Assembly: GCF_027270735.1 (NCBI RefSeq) | Contig: NZ_JAPWIJ010000003.1 | Coordinates: forward strand, 372,001 to 436,000 | Source: Rhodococcus ruber | Lineage (GTDB): Bacteria > Actinomycetota > Actinomycetes > Mycobacteriales > Mycobacteriaceae | Reading direction: 5' to 3' | DNA: 64,000 nt | In this document: positions 28,654 to 39,784 of the stretch, in pieces | Layout: each line of letters opens with the position of its first letter | Position numbering within the stretch: the first letter of the stretch is position 1 | Notes under the pieces: generated by a model | The model's input: the letters and a program-made list of their open reading frames with translations, nothing else | Told to the model about the DNA's origin: nothing | Databases searched by the model: none | Program-made: the position numbers and the translations under genes

Positions 28654-30050
28654 TCGCCCCGATCACCGGATCCTTCGGGCGAATCGGCTCTGCTGGGACC
28701 TCTGTTGCACCGCCCCTCTCGACGGGCATACGGCTGCCGAGAATCGGGACCTCGATTGCGCTCACAGCTGCCGTATCGATGTCGTCCGCTCCTGCGCTGC
28801 TCCCCCGTCCAGCCGTCACCCAGGCGCTGTTGATCGGGGTGTCGATGGCGATCGCACTCACCCTCGCGTGGTCGGCCCGGCACGCTCTCGGCACGGGGCG
28901 ACCCGCTGGATTCGGCGCGCGGGCGTGGACAGCGGGCGCTGGAACAGTGGTCTCTATCGGCGCGGTGTTCTCGAACATTCTGTGGCAGAACAAATTACGA
29001 GCCGCGATGGCCACGCCAGCAGTGGACTGGCACTACGCCGTCGATATCCTCGGTGGAGCGGCATGCGTCGCTCTCACTCTGTGGGGTATCGGTCTCGCCA
29101 CCCGGAGAGTGAGCGCTGCGCTCGGCGGTGTGCGATCGATCGCTCTGATTGCGGTCGTCGGCGTGCTGTCGTACGTCGTCGCCGTGCCCGCACTCTGGTC
29201 GGCCATGTCCGGTTCCTTCTCGGCCTCGAGCTCGGCAATCGACGGTACGGTGACCGCTCCGATTGCGACAACGAGATCAGGTGGTCCCGACTCGCTCGTT
29301 CCGTGGGGCACGCTGGGCAGAGAGGGCCGAAAGTTCGTGTCCGGCGGTTTCGTCCCCAGTACCGTGCGCACCTACGTCGGCCTCGACTCGGCACCCACGC
29401 TCGATCGACGCGTCGCGCTGGCCGTCGCAGACATGGAACGCGCGGGCGCTTTCGACCGCCGTGTGGTGGTCGTCGCGATACCGACCGGATCGGGCTGGGT
29501 GGACGAGAATGCGGTCACCGGTGCCGAAAGCAGATTCGGCGGGGATGTCGCCACCGTGGCAGTGCAGTACTCGAACAAGCCGAGTTGGGCGACATTCATG
29601 TTCGCCGAGGACGATGCCCGCAGATCGGCCGAGGCAGTTGCACACGCGGTTGCGGCGCGGGCAGCCGCGAAATCGACACCGCCCCAAATCGTCGTGTACG
29701 GCCAGAGCCTGGGGGCCGTGGCGGGCAGCGACACCTATCTGTCTCTTCGTCGAACCGATCCGCTCGTCTGCGGCGCAGTATGGGCAGGTCCACCTGCCGG
29801 AGCCGTGAACACCGACGACGCAACGGTTCTCGCCAATTCATCGGACCCCGTTGTCCGATGGTCTGCACGTCTGCTGTGGTCGGCTCCCGATTCGACGGCA
29901 ACCCGTCACGATGCGCCGGCACCGATGTGGCTACCGCTCGTCAGCTTCGTCCAGACGTCCGTCGATATGGCAGCGGCTCTCGACGTGGAGGCCGGTCACG
30001 GTCATCGATACGGAATCGACCAGGGCACCAGCATGCCGCTCTGCCGGTGA
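28650..30050 (+). CDS. Membrane alpha/beta-hydrolase (Abhydrolase_9 type)
   Basis: Encodes 466 residues, translationally coupled to the phospholipase gene by an ATGA overlap. The first 185 residues hold about five hydrophobic helices. The remainder is a hydrolase domain outside the membrane with FVSGGFVPSTVRTYVGLDSA and nucleophile Ser353 in VVYGQSLGAVAG. This two-part layout matches the actinobacterial Abhydrolase_9 family (Rv1069c is an M. tuberculosis member), thought to be lipases or esterases. The C-terminal motif GHGHRYG probably supplies the catalytic His. The real substrate is not known; coupling to a phospholipase suggests a membrane lipid or lysolipid. Confidence 0.83.
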   Translation: MIAPITGSFGRIGSAGTSVAPPLSTGIRLPRIGTSIALTAAVSMSSAPALLPRPAVTQALLIGVSMAIALTLAWSARHALGTGRPAGFGARAWTAGAGTVVSIGAVFSNILWQNKLRAAMATPAVDWHYAVDILGGAACVALTLWGIGLATRRVSAALGGVRSIALIAVVGVLSYVVAVPALWSAMSGSFSASSSAIDGTVTAPIATTRSGGPDSLVPWGTLGREGRKFVSGGFVPSTVRTYVGLDSAPTLDRRVALAVADMERAGAFDRRVVVVAIPTGSGWVDENAVTGAESRFGGDVATVAVQYSNKPSWATFMFAEDDARRSAEAVAHAVAARAAAKSTPPQIVVYGQSLGAVAGSDTYLSLRRTDPLVCGAVWAGPPAGAVNTDDATVLANSSDPVVRWSARLLWSAPDSTATRHDAPAPMWLPLVSFVQTSVDMAAALDVEAGHGHRYGIDQGTSMPLCR

Positions 30051-30057
30051 CTTCGGG

Positions 30058-31140
30058 TCAGTCGAGCAGCCCCAATCGTTCTCCGAGCCAGTCCATCTCA
30101 TGCTCCAGAGCCGGAGCCCATACCTGCATCGAGTGTCCGCCGGGCAACTCGCTGTAATGAGCGTCGAGACCTGCAGCCACAGCAGCCTCGAAGGCGCGCT
30201 CGGTCTGCGGCCTGAATTCTTCGTCTTCGGAACCGGCGACGAAGGCACCGGCCGAATCGGGAAAGCTGTTACGCGACAGTATGTTCAGCGGCGTCGTTCG
30301 ATCGAATCGAGCCTCGTTCACCGGGGTGTCCGCTCCGAATGCTGCGGCAACCGATTCGCTCCTCGTGCCGCGACGTTGCTCGTCCTCACCGGAGATATCG
30401 AGAAACGTCGGGTACACCGACGGTGCGGTCACCGCGAGCTGCAGGGCGCAGGTTCCTCCGTACGAGTACCCGCCGACCGCCCATGCCCGGGGATCCGAGG
30501 ACGCGCGGAAGTTCGACCGAACCCATTGCGGCACATCCACGGAGAGGTAGGTCTCCGCATTTCCGAGGTTCGAGTCCATGCACATCGGGTTGGCCTCGGT
30601 ATCACCGAGACCATCGGCCACGACGACGATCGGGGCAGCACCCTGGTGACGGGCCGCGAAAGCGTCCATCGTCTGCATCAAGCGGCCACCCTCGATCCAG
30701 TCGACGACGTGACCGGGTTGGCCGGTGAGCAGCACCAGCACCGGCAGGTCGTCGGCACCGGCGTCGTACGAGGCCGGAAGGTAGACGGTCGCGGGCCGCG
30801 CGTCGAAGTGCGACACCGTGCCTGGCACCTCGAGATCGACCAGTCTGCCGTGACCCTCGACCGGGACGACAGGTTGACGCCCCAGAGCGACCGCCACCGT
30901 CGGATACCGTGTGACGGTCAGATTGGTGAGTACGGCCGTTGCAACCAGTACCGCTGCCAGCAGACCCAGGGCACTCAGCGAACCGAACATCGGCCCCAGC
31001 CCTGAGCCGCGCCGAACCCGCAGGACGACGACACAGATCGTGGCCAGCGACAGTACCGCCGCCGCTGTCACTGCGACTGTCGGTACCGCACCGGACAGCA
31101 GAGGTAGATGAGCCAGGTCTGCAGCCCACCGATGCAGCAC
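30058..31140 (-). CDS. Membrane-anchored esterase (esterase D / antigen 85-like fold)
   Basis: Protein of 360 residues from GTG at 31140, with GAGG at ribosome distance. Two hydrophobic helices lie at about 18-40 and 53-73. The rest is an alpha/beta-hydrolase of the esterase D family: VYLPASYD, PVLVLLTGQPG, nucleophile Ser226 in GGYSYGGTCALQLA, and LPGGHSMQVW with the likely catalytic His. The family includes mycolyl transferases and feruloyl esterases; no mycolyl-specific motif is recognised. It lies six bases after gatA on the same strand, so it may be the third gene of gatC-gatA-esterase. It converges with the preceding hydrolase with a 7-base gap. Confidence 0.82.
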   Translation of the reverse strand: MLHRWAADLAHLPLLSGAVPTVAVTAAAVLSLATICVVVLRVRRGSGLGPMFGSLSALGLLAAVLVATAVLTNLTVTRYPTVAVALGRQPVVPVEGHGRLVDLEVPGTVSHFDARPATVYLPASYDAGADDLPVLVLLTGQPGHVVDWIEGGRLMQTMDAFAARHQGAAPIVVVADGLGDTEANPMCMDSNLGNAETYLSVDVPQWVRSNFRASSDPRAWAVGGYSYGGTCALQLAVTAPSVYPTFLDISGEDEQRRGTRSESVAAAFGADTPVNEARFDRTTPLNILSRNSFPDSAGAFVAGSEDEEFRPQTERAFEAAVAAGLDAHYSELPGGHSMQVWAPALEHEMDWLGERLGLLD

Positions 31141-31146
31141 CTCGAA

Positions 31147-32619
31147 CTACCTCAGATCGCCGCGAGCGGCCTCGTACGCGGCACCGACACGGTAGAGACG
31201 CTCGTCCGCGAACGCCGGAGCCATGATCTGAAGTCCCACGGGCAGACCGTCTTCGGAGGCAAGACCAGACGGCACCGACATCGCGCAATGGCCCGCGAGA
31301 TTCGTCGGCAGCGTGCACAGATCGTTGAGGTACATCGCCATCGGATCGTCCACCTTCTCCCCCAACGGGAATGCCGTCGTCGGGGTCGTCGGCGACACCA
31401 GTACGTCGACCTTCTCGTAGGCGGCATCGAAGTCGCGTGCAATGAGCGTGCGCACCTTCAGAGCCGAACCGTAGTAAGCGTCGTAGTACCCGGCCGAGAG
31501 CGCGTACGTCCCGATCATGATGCGGCGCTTGACTTCCGGCCCGAACCCTTCGGCACGCGTGATGGCCATGACCTGCTCGGCGCTGTGCTTGCCGTCGTCG
31601 CCGGCCCGCAGGCCGTATCGCATACCGTCGAATCGAGCCAGGTTGGACGACACCTCGGACGGCAGAATCAGGTAGTACGCGGCCAACGCATGCACGAAGT
31701 TGGGGCACGAGACCTCGACGACCTCGGCACCGAGTTCGGTGAGCGTGGTCACCGCGGCATCGAAGGACGAGATCACACCGGGCTGGTAACTGTCGGAATG
31801 CAATTCCTTGACAACCCCGACACGAACGCCCGACAGGTTGCCGCGAGCGCCCTCCCGTGCCGCCGCGACGACAGGCCGAACAGCCGTATCGACGGACGTG
31901 GAGTCGCGCGGATCGTATCCGGCGATCACCTCGTGCAGCAGCGCGGTATCGAGCACCGTGCGCCCGCACGGACCACCCTGGTCGAGAGAAGATGCGCAGG
32001 CGATCAACCCGTAACGCGAGACACTGCCGTAGGTGGGCTTTGTTCCCACGGTGCCGGTCAGTGCGGCCGGCTGGCGAATGGATCCGCCGGTGTCGGTGCC
32101 GATCGCCAACGGTGCCTGGTACGAGGCGAGCGCCGCCGCACTGCCACCCCCCGAGCCACCGGGGATCCGGGTCGTGTCCCACGGGTTCTTGGTCGGCCCG
32201 TACGCGGAGTTCTCGGTCGACGAGCCCATGGCGAACTCGTCCATGTTGGTCTTGCCCAGAACCGGGATACCCGCTGCTCGCAGCTTCGAGGTCAGTGTCG
32301 CGTCGTACGGCGAGACCCAGCCGTCGAGAATCCTCGAGCCGGCCGTCGTCGGCATGTCGGTCGTGGTGAACACGTCCTTGAGGGCCAACGGGACTCCGGC
32401 CAGAGCCGACGCGGGCGCACGACCTGCAGACAGTCCCGCATCGACGTCGGTCGCCGCCGAGAGCGCCTCGACTGCTGCGACATGCAGGAATGCGTGCAGG
32501 TCTGCATCGACCTCCGAGATCCGATCGAGATGCGCCTGGGTCACCTCGACTGCGCTGATCTCGCGCGCGTGAATACGGGTGGCGAGCTCGGATGCATCGA
32601 GCTTCGTCAGGTCGGTCAT
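31147..32619 (-). CDS. gatA: Asp/Glu-tRNA(Asn/Gln) amidotransferase subunit A
   Basis: Glutaminase subunit of GatCAB, releasing ammonia from glutamine for GatB. It has 490 residues of the amidase-signature family. The Ser-cisSer-Lys triad is visible as Lys81 (LALKDVF), Ser156 (GGSGGGS) and Ser180 ([10 protein letters not shown]). Its ATG overlaps the gatC stop by four bases, so the two are translationally coupled. Together with gatB, gltX and tRNA-Gln in this window it completes the indirect Gln-tRNA route. Confidence 0.97.
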   Translation of the reverse strand: MTDLTKLDASELATRIHAREISAVEVTQAHLDRISEVDADLHAFLHVAAVEALSAATDVDAGLSAGRAPASALAGVPLALKDVFTTTDMPTTAGSRILDGWVSPYDATLTSKLRAAGIPVLGKTNMDEFAMGSSTENSAYGPTKNPWDTTRIPGGSGGGSAAALASYQAPLAIGTDTGGSIRQPAALTGTVGTKPTYGSVSRYGLIACASSLDQGGPCGRTVLDTALLHEVIAGYDPRDSTSVDTAVRPVVAAAREGARGNLSGVRVGVVKELHSDSYQPGVISSFDAAVTTLTELGAEVVEVSCPNFVHALAAYYLILPSEVSSNLARFDGMRYGLRAGDDGKHSAEQVMAITRAEGFGPEVKRRIMIGTYALSAGYYDAYYGSALKVRTLIARDFDAAYEKVDVLVSPTTPTTAFPLGEKVDDPMAMYLNDLCTLPTNLAGHCAMSVPSGLASEDGLPVGLQIMAPAFADERLYRVGAAYEAARGDLR

Positions 32620-32915
32620 TCGCTCTCCCCCAGAATCTGCGGCACCGCGAAACGGCCCTCTTCCGCGTTCGGTGCGCCGGCGAGCGACTGCTCCGGCGTC
32701 AGTCCGGGAACAGTCGTGTCGGGGCGCGTCACGTTGACGATCTCGCTGGGGTTGGCCGTCGGCGGAACATCGTCCGTAGCCACCTCCGCCACGGCTTTGA
32801 CGTGGTGAAGAATCGAATCCAGCTGACCGGCGAACTCGTCGAGTTCGGCGTCACTGAGAGCCAAGCGCGACAGCCGAGCGAGGTGAGCGACCTCGTCGCG
32901 GGAGATGTCAGGCAC
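32616..32915 (-). CDS. gatC: Asp/Glu-tRNA(Asn/Gln) amidotransferase subunit C
   Basis: Small subunit that holds GatA and GatB together. From GTG at 32915 it has 99 residues, the same length as the mycobacterial protein, beginning [20 protein letters not shown] and ending [19 protein letters not shown] lies at ribosome distance from this start; another GTG six codons upstream lacks one. The NVTRPD and RFAVP motifs are typical of GatC. First gene of gatC-gatA. The 307 bases up to the divergent ACT-protein gene hold no further gene I can support. Confidence 0.94.
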   Translation of the reverse strand: MPDISRDEVAHLARLSRLALSDAELDEFAGQLDSILHHVKAVAEVATDDVPPTANPSEIVNVTRPDTTVPGLTPEQSLAGAPNAEEGRFAVPQILGESE

Positions 32916-33222
32916 CGCGTAGACCCCTTTCACACTGTAGGAGTGGAGCCGAACGAAACGACCCCATGTTTGTGCAGAGCGAACCGAACGGGTCCGCGAA
33001 CGACGTCCAGCCTAGTGCGGAACGTCGCACAGGCTGCACGCACTCCTCGTGGCCGCTCCGGGTGTCAGAATTGTCACTGCCCGCGTTGCGAGACGTGCCA
33101 CACAGGTCGAAGATGCAAGGATTGCTCGCGCCGGGGTGCACCGTGTTCCCTCTCTACCCGTCAGCAACGAACGATGGCGCTGGGGTGGCCGAAGTACGCC
33201 AGAAGTCGAAAGGGAGCGTGAC

Positions 33223-33873
33223 ATGTCCTACCTGCTCCGCGTTCAACTACCGGACCGGCCGGGCAGCCTCGGATCTTTGGCCGTCGCGCTCGGTTCGGTC
33301 GGCGCAGACATCCTCTCCCTCGACGTCATCGAACGCGGTGACGGATACGCGGTCGACGATCTGGTGGTCGACGTCGCGCCCGGTTCGCTTCCCGACACGT
33401 TGATCACGGCCGCCGAGAACCTCGACGATGTCCGGGTCGATTCCATCCGGCCGTACACCGGTGTCCTCGACACCCACCGCGAACTGGAATTGATCGATCG
33501 CGTCGCCGCCGCGTCCGACGATCGACTGCAGGTACTGGTCGACGGTGCCCCTCGGGTTCTACGAGTGGGGTGGAGCACAGTTGTGGCCACCAATGCGCAC
33601 GGCCCGTACCGCCTGGTGGGTAGCTCCGGAGCACCCGAAACCCATGCCGCAGAGCTGCCGTGGTTCCCCCTGGCGGCTCCCGCTGCGCTGGACGCAGATG
33701 CAGAATGGGTTCCGCAGGTGTGGCGAGACATGGATACCCAGATCGCCGCCGCTCCGCTCGGAAACACCGGCACTGTACTCATGCTGGGAAGGCCGGGTGG
33801 GCCGGAATTCAGACCGTCGGAGGTTGCCCGGCTCGGTTACCTCGCCGGCATCGTGGCCACCGTCCTGAACTGA
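33223..33873 (+). CDS. ACT-domain protein (Rv3013-like)
   Basis: Encodes 216 residues from ATG at 33223, with AAGGGAG just upstream. Residues 1-75 form an ACT domain (LLRVQLPDRPGSLGSLAVAL). The rest has no catalytic domain I recognise; it contains DRLQVLVDGAPRVLRVGWST and ends in LGYLAGIVATVLN. Same place and size as Rv3013 of M. tuberculosis. ACT domains commonly bind amino acids; which one, and what this protein controls, is unknown. It is divergent from gatCA and convergent with ligA, with a 15-base gap to the ligA stop. Confidence 0.85.
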   Translation: MSYLLRVQLPDRPGSLGSLAVALGSVGADILSLDVIERGDGYAVDDLVVDVAPGSLPDTLITAAENLDDVRVDSIRPYTGVLDTHRELELIDRVAAASDDRLQVLVDGAPRVLRVGWSTVVATNAHGPYRLVGSSGAPETHAAELPWFPLAAPAALDADAEWVPQVWRDMDTQIAAAPLGNTGTVLMLGRPGGPEFRPSEVARLGYLAGIVATVLN

Positions 33874-33888
33874 CACTGCCGCATCAGG

Positions 33889-36325
<2,437 letters not shown>

Positions 36326-36358
36326 GCCGGCGCACCGAGCTACGGGCAGATCGCGGAC

Positions 36359-37546
36359 TCAGATCTCGTCGATCACCAGACTGTTGCCGCCGGACTGCTT
36401 GGACCGGTACATCGCGGCGTCCGCCGTACGTGCCGCTCTACCGACCACCGACGTTCCCACGTCCCACAGGGCCGAGTCCTCGCGCAGCAAAGCCATGCCG
36501 ACGCTGACGGTGACGGGGATGTCGTCCCGACCGTCGCAGAGCACCCGGACGACGTCGAAGCCGAGATCGACCATTCCCCGCGCGTCGCCGACCAGAGCGA
36601 CGAGGAATTCTTCGCCACCGGTTCTGGCGAGAACTCCACCCTGATGCCGAACCAGGCGGCGCAGTCGGTCGGCGACTCGAACGATCACGTCGTCGCCGCG
36701 ACTGTGCCCGAAACGGTCGTTGACGGACTTGAACTTGTCGATGTCGACGACCATGAACGCCATGGACATATCCCGCGAGTGGGCTTGCTGCCAGAGGTCG
36801 AGCAGTTCACTGTCGATGCCTCGCCGGTTGTACACCCCGGTCAGTGGATCGAGGACCGAACGCTTGGCGTCGTTGGACAGCGTTGTCCACGCCACCTGAG
36901 CGAACACCGGCACTCCCACGGTTGCCAGGAGCAACACCACCGTGGCGGTCGCGACAGCGGGCCCGTCGATGTAGTCCACGTCGTCGTTCATCACCGTTAC
37001 GAAGGTGCGAATGCCGAAGCCGACGATGCACGTGGCGGTCCACACCAAGTGCGCCACCAGCAAGCGTGGACTCAAGAAGTAGGTGCACAGTGCGCCCGTG
37101 ATGGCGAACAACACTGTTCCGATGAGTGAGGCGATGGGATCGTACAGAATCAACACCGAGGTCGTGAGGATGTCGCCGAAGGCGAGAAAGCCGATGAACC
37201 ACTTCTTTCCCGGGATCGGTCCGAGCACACACCGAGCGGCGACGGCAACCTGAATCGCGAGCACCAGCGCAACCCAGACGATCGCAGTAGTTCCGCGAGG
37301 CCCCAGGTCACTGAAGAGCATCAGGATCGACGTCAGCGCGTACATCAACGTTGCCGTGCCGAAGACTGCGCGAATGATTCCGGTCAGTGGGCGGGTCGAT
37401 CTGTGGTTGAGGATCCACTCGAAATCGTGCGGCGCTCGATACCAGTCGGAGGTTGCGGCTGCGAGTTTGGCCATCACACCTCGACGGTGTCGGCCGGAAC
37501 GCCGGAGGGAGGCAACCTCGTCGAAGTCGCGACCGCCTGATGCCAT
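36359..37546 (-). CDS. Membrane GGDEF diguanylate cyclase
   Basis: Protein of 395 residues from ATG at 37546, chosen because GGGAG lies at ribosome distance; a GTG five codons upstream is weaker. About six hydrophobic segments fill residues 55-215. A GGDEF domain follows from about 225 (LDPLTGVYNRRGIDSELLD), with the active-site motif GGEEF intact in ARTGGEEFLVAL. So c-di-GMP synthesis is likely. No RxxD inhibitory site is seen at the usual place before GGEEF, so product feedback may be absent. The N-terminus could sense a membrane signal. A perfect CRP-type palindrome lies upstream. Confidence 0.9.
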   Translation of the reverse strand: MASGGRDFDEVASLRRSGRHRRGVMAKLAAATSDWYRAPHDFEWILNHRSTRPLTGIIRAVFGTATLMYALTSILMLFSDLGPRGTTAIVWVALVLAIQVAVAARCVLGPIPGKKWFIGFLAFGDILTTSVLILYDPIASLIGTVLFAITGALCTYFLSPRLLVAHLVWTATCIVGFGIRTFVTVMNDDVDYIDGPAVATATVVLLLATVGVPVFAQVAWTTLSNDAKRSVLDPLTGVYNRRGIDSELLDLWQQAHSRDMSMAFMVVDIDKFKSVNDRFGHSRGDDVIVRVADRLRRLVRHQGGVLARTGGEEFLVALVGDARGMVDLGFDVVRVLCDGRDDIPVTVSVGMALLREDSALWDVGTSVVGRAARTADAAMYRSKQSGGNSLVIDEI

Positions 37547-37586
37547 GTTCCGAACTCCCACCGATTCGATAGACCCCCGACGGCCA

Positions 37587-37602
37587 TGTGAATAGTGTCA
37601 CA
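37587..37602. promoter_or_regulatory. CRP/GlxR-type binding site upstream of GGDEF gene
   Basis: TGTGAATAGTGTCACA matches the CRP-family consensus TGTGA-N6-TCACA perfectly in both arms. It is about 41-56 bases upstream of the diguanylate cyclase ATG. A possible -10 (TATCGA at 37571-37566 on the complement) puts it over the -35 region. Actinobacterial cAMP receptors (GlxR, Rv3676 Crp) use this consensus. Binding is inferred. Confidence 0.65.
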
Positions 37603-37679
37603 CCTGTTCGACGTCCCAATACTCATGGGGCGCGGGGTAGCCGAGTCAGAGCCCGGTCACTCGAAGCGACTGTGCGATC

Positions 37680-38699
37680 TCACAACGAATCGGGCGAGTC
37701 GGCGAATGCAGCGGCGACGTCGCGGGCGAGTCCTGTTGCGCGACGGGCCCACTCCGGCGTGCTGCCGGCCAGACCACAACTGGGCGTCACCGAGATCTGT
37801 GATGCGAGGACAGAACGATCGAACCCGAGGCGGTCGATCAAGACCACACCCGGCTCCGCGAGTTCCCGCCAACCCGTTGGCCGCTCGGGGGCTACCGGTG
37901 GAATCAAGCCGAGCATCAGCGTCTTTCCTGTCTGCAGCAACTCGCCGATCCCGTCGAAGTCGGTGCGGCGCAGCCCGGTCGCGTCCACGGCAACGGCAGC
38001 AGCTCGCGAGCGGCGCAACAGATCGAAGGGAACATCGGAGTCGCAACAATGCACCACGACTGGGAGCGCAATGGTCTCCATCAGCGAGTCGAGCACTTCG
38101 AGTGCGTCCGGTTCGGGAACCGAACGCACGGTATCGAGACCGGTGATCCCCGTCAGGCTGCCGGCCAGAACGGCTGCGAGACTGGGCTCGTCGAGCTGAA
38201 CCACGACGTCGACGCCGAGCCGGCGCGCCACCTCCGCGCAGTGCACCCGAAGCCCCTCACCGAGGGCTTCGGTGAAATGCCGGACGGCACCGCGGTCGGT
38301 CAAAGCCCGATGCCCGTGCCGGAGTTCGACCTGAGCGGCCATCGTGAACGGTCCGGCGGCCTGAACCTTGATCGTGCGGCCGCTGCCGCCAAGCCCCGAG
38401 ACCTCCCACAGTTCCTCGAGCACATCGAGATCCTCGGCGAGAAAATCGCCGGCCCGACGACCGGCAAGCATGGGACGGGGTACGACCCGATATCCGGACG
38501 TGCGCACGTCGAGTTCGACGTCGACCATGATGGCTCCGGTGCGCCCGATCGTGTCCGCACCCAGTCCGCGTGCCGGGAGCTCGACGATGTGCGGTAACTC
38601 GTCGAACTCACCGAGGACGATTGCGGCAGCCTCACGGATGTCGGTACCCGGCCAGGAACCGATACCGGTTGCAAGTCCTGCGAAATCGCTCGCGGTCAC
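37680..38699 (-). CDS. Short MetE-like (cobalamin-independent methionine synthase fold) protein
   Basis: Protein of 339 residues, about the size of the C-terminal half of MetE. It starts with GTG at 38699, overlapping the mnmA stop by four bases. MetE-type zinc ligands appear conserved: His217 with Cys218/219 ([10 protein letters not shown]) and Cys308 (TPSCGL), and the QLDEPSLA segment at 168-175 is present. It matches Rv3015c, annotated only as hypothetical. Stand-alone core-MetE proteins elsewhere act as folate-independent methionine synthases, so a methyl or thiol transfer reaction is plausible. The link to the sulfur-handling genes mnmA and a cysteine desulfurase is suggestive. True reaction unknown. 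Confidence 0.8.
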   Translation of the reverse strand: MTASDFAGLATGIGSWPGTDIREAAAIVLGEFDELPHIVELPARGLGADTIGRTGAIMVDVELDVRTSGYRVVPRPMLAGRRAGDFLAEDLDVLEELWEVSGLGGSGRTIKVQAAGPFTMAAQVELRHGHRALTDRGAVRHFTEALGEGLRVHCAEVARRLGVDVVVQLDEPSLAAVLAGSLTGITGLDTVRSVPEPDALEVLDSLMETIALPVVVHCCDSDVPFDLLRRSRAAAVAVDATGLRRTDFDGIGELLQTGKTLMLGLIPPVAPERPTGWRELAEPGVVLIDRLGFDRSVLASQISVTPSCGLAGSTPEWARRATGLARDVAAAFADSPDSL

Positions 38700-39784
38700 T
38701 CGCGCTCGGATCGAGTGCCCGAGATGGTCGAGCTGCCGATGACGATGTCTCCGTGAATGTCCTTGCGGTACAACACCGCTGCCTGCCCCTTGGCAACTCC
38801 GGTGAGTGGAGCGCGCAACTGGATCTCCATCCCTTCGCCCACTGCCTCGGCGACGGCGTCGGTCAGCCCGCCGTGCGCACGAACCTGGACTGTGCACTCG
38901 ATGGGACCGGTCGGGGCCACGCCTTCGGTCCACACCGCACGGTCTCCGCTGATGGCCCAGACATCGAGCTTCTGCGCGGAACCGACCATGACGGTGCCGC
39001 TGTCGGGCTCGATCGAGGTGACATAGCGCGGACGGCCGTCGGCGGCAGGCCCTTCGACTCCGAGTCCCTTGCGTTGTCCGATGGTGAAACCGTGCACACC
39101 GTCGTGGTCGGCCAGTTCGGCTCCGGTGTCGGAGTCGACGACCTTGCCCGGGCGCACTCCGATGTGTGCGCCGAGGAAGGCGCGTGTGTCCCCCGAGGGG
39201 ATGAAGCAGATGTCGTGGCTGTCCGGCTTGTCCGCAACGGCCAGCCCGCGCTCGGCTGCCTCCTCGCGGATCTCGGACTTCGGAGTGTCGCCGATGGGGA
39301 ACATCGCACGCGAGAGTTGACCCTGGGTGAGCACGGCCAAGACGTAGGACTGGTCCTTGTCCGCGTCCACGGCCCGGCGTAGCACTCCGTCGTGCAGCTG
39401 GGCATAGTGCCCGGTGGCCACGGCGTCGAAGCCGAGTGCGAGAGCGCGGTCCGCCAACGCGGAGAACTTGATCTTCTCGTTGCACCGCAGGCAGGGGTTG
39501 GGAGTTTCTCCCGCTGCGTAGGACGCCACGAAGTCGTCGATGACGTCCTCTTTGAAGCGATCGGCGAAATCCCAGACGTAGAAAGGTATTCCGAGTACGT
39601 CGGCGGCTCGGCGAGCGTCACCGGCGTCCTCTTTCGAGCAGCAGCCGCGCGAACCGGTACGAAGCGCACCGGGAGCGGTCGACAGTGCCAGGTGAACGCC
39701 GACGACATCGTGGCCTTCGTCCACGGCACGAGCCGCAGCCACCGCCGAGTCGACTCCCCCGCTCATAGCAGCCAGAACACGCAT
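38696..39784 (-). CDS. mnmA: tRNA-specific 2-thiouridylase
   Basis: Adds sulfur to U34 of the tRNAs for Glu, Gln and Lys, using sulfur delivered from a cysteine desulfurase. It has 362 residues from ATG at 39784, with GAGGAGGAAA upstream. P-loop MSGGVDSAV at 7-15, catalytic cysteines Cys101 (CNEKIKF) and Cys193 ([10 protein letters not shown]). The ATG overlaps the stop of the desulfurase gene by one base (TGATG), and its own stop overlaps the MetE-like gene by four. The three therefore form a tightly coupled operon. Confidence 0.96.
   Translation of the reverse strand: MRVLAAMSGGVDSAVAAARAVDEGHDVVGVHLALSTAPGALRTGSRGCCSKEDAGDARRAADVLGIPFYVWDFADRFKEDVIDDFVASYAAGETPNPCLRCNEKIKFSALADRALALGFDAVATGHYAQLHDGVLRRAVDADKDQSYVLAVLTQGQLSRAMFPIGDTPKSEIREEAAERGLAVADKPDSHDICFIPSGDTRAFLGAHIGVRPGKVVDSDTGAELADHDGVHGFTIGQRKGLGVEGPAADGRPRYVTSIEPDSGTVMVGSAQKLDVWAISGDRAVWTEGVAPTGPIECTVQVRAHGGLTDAVAEAVGEGMEIQLRAPLTGVAKGQAAVLYRKDIHGDIVIGSSTISGTRSERE

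Noticed and set aside
31108..32808. 566-codon frame antisense to gatA
   Set aside because: Same reason; gatA carries all catalytic residues.
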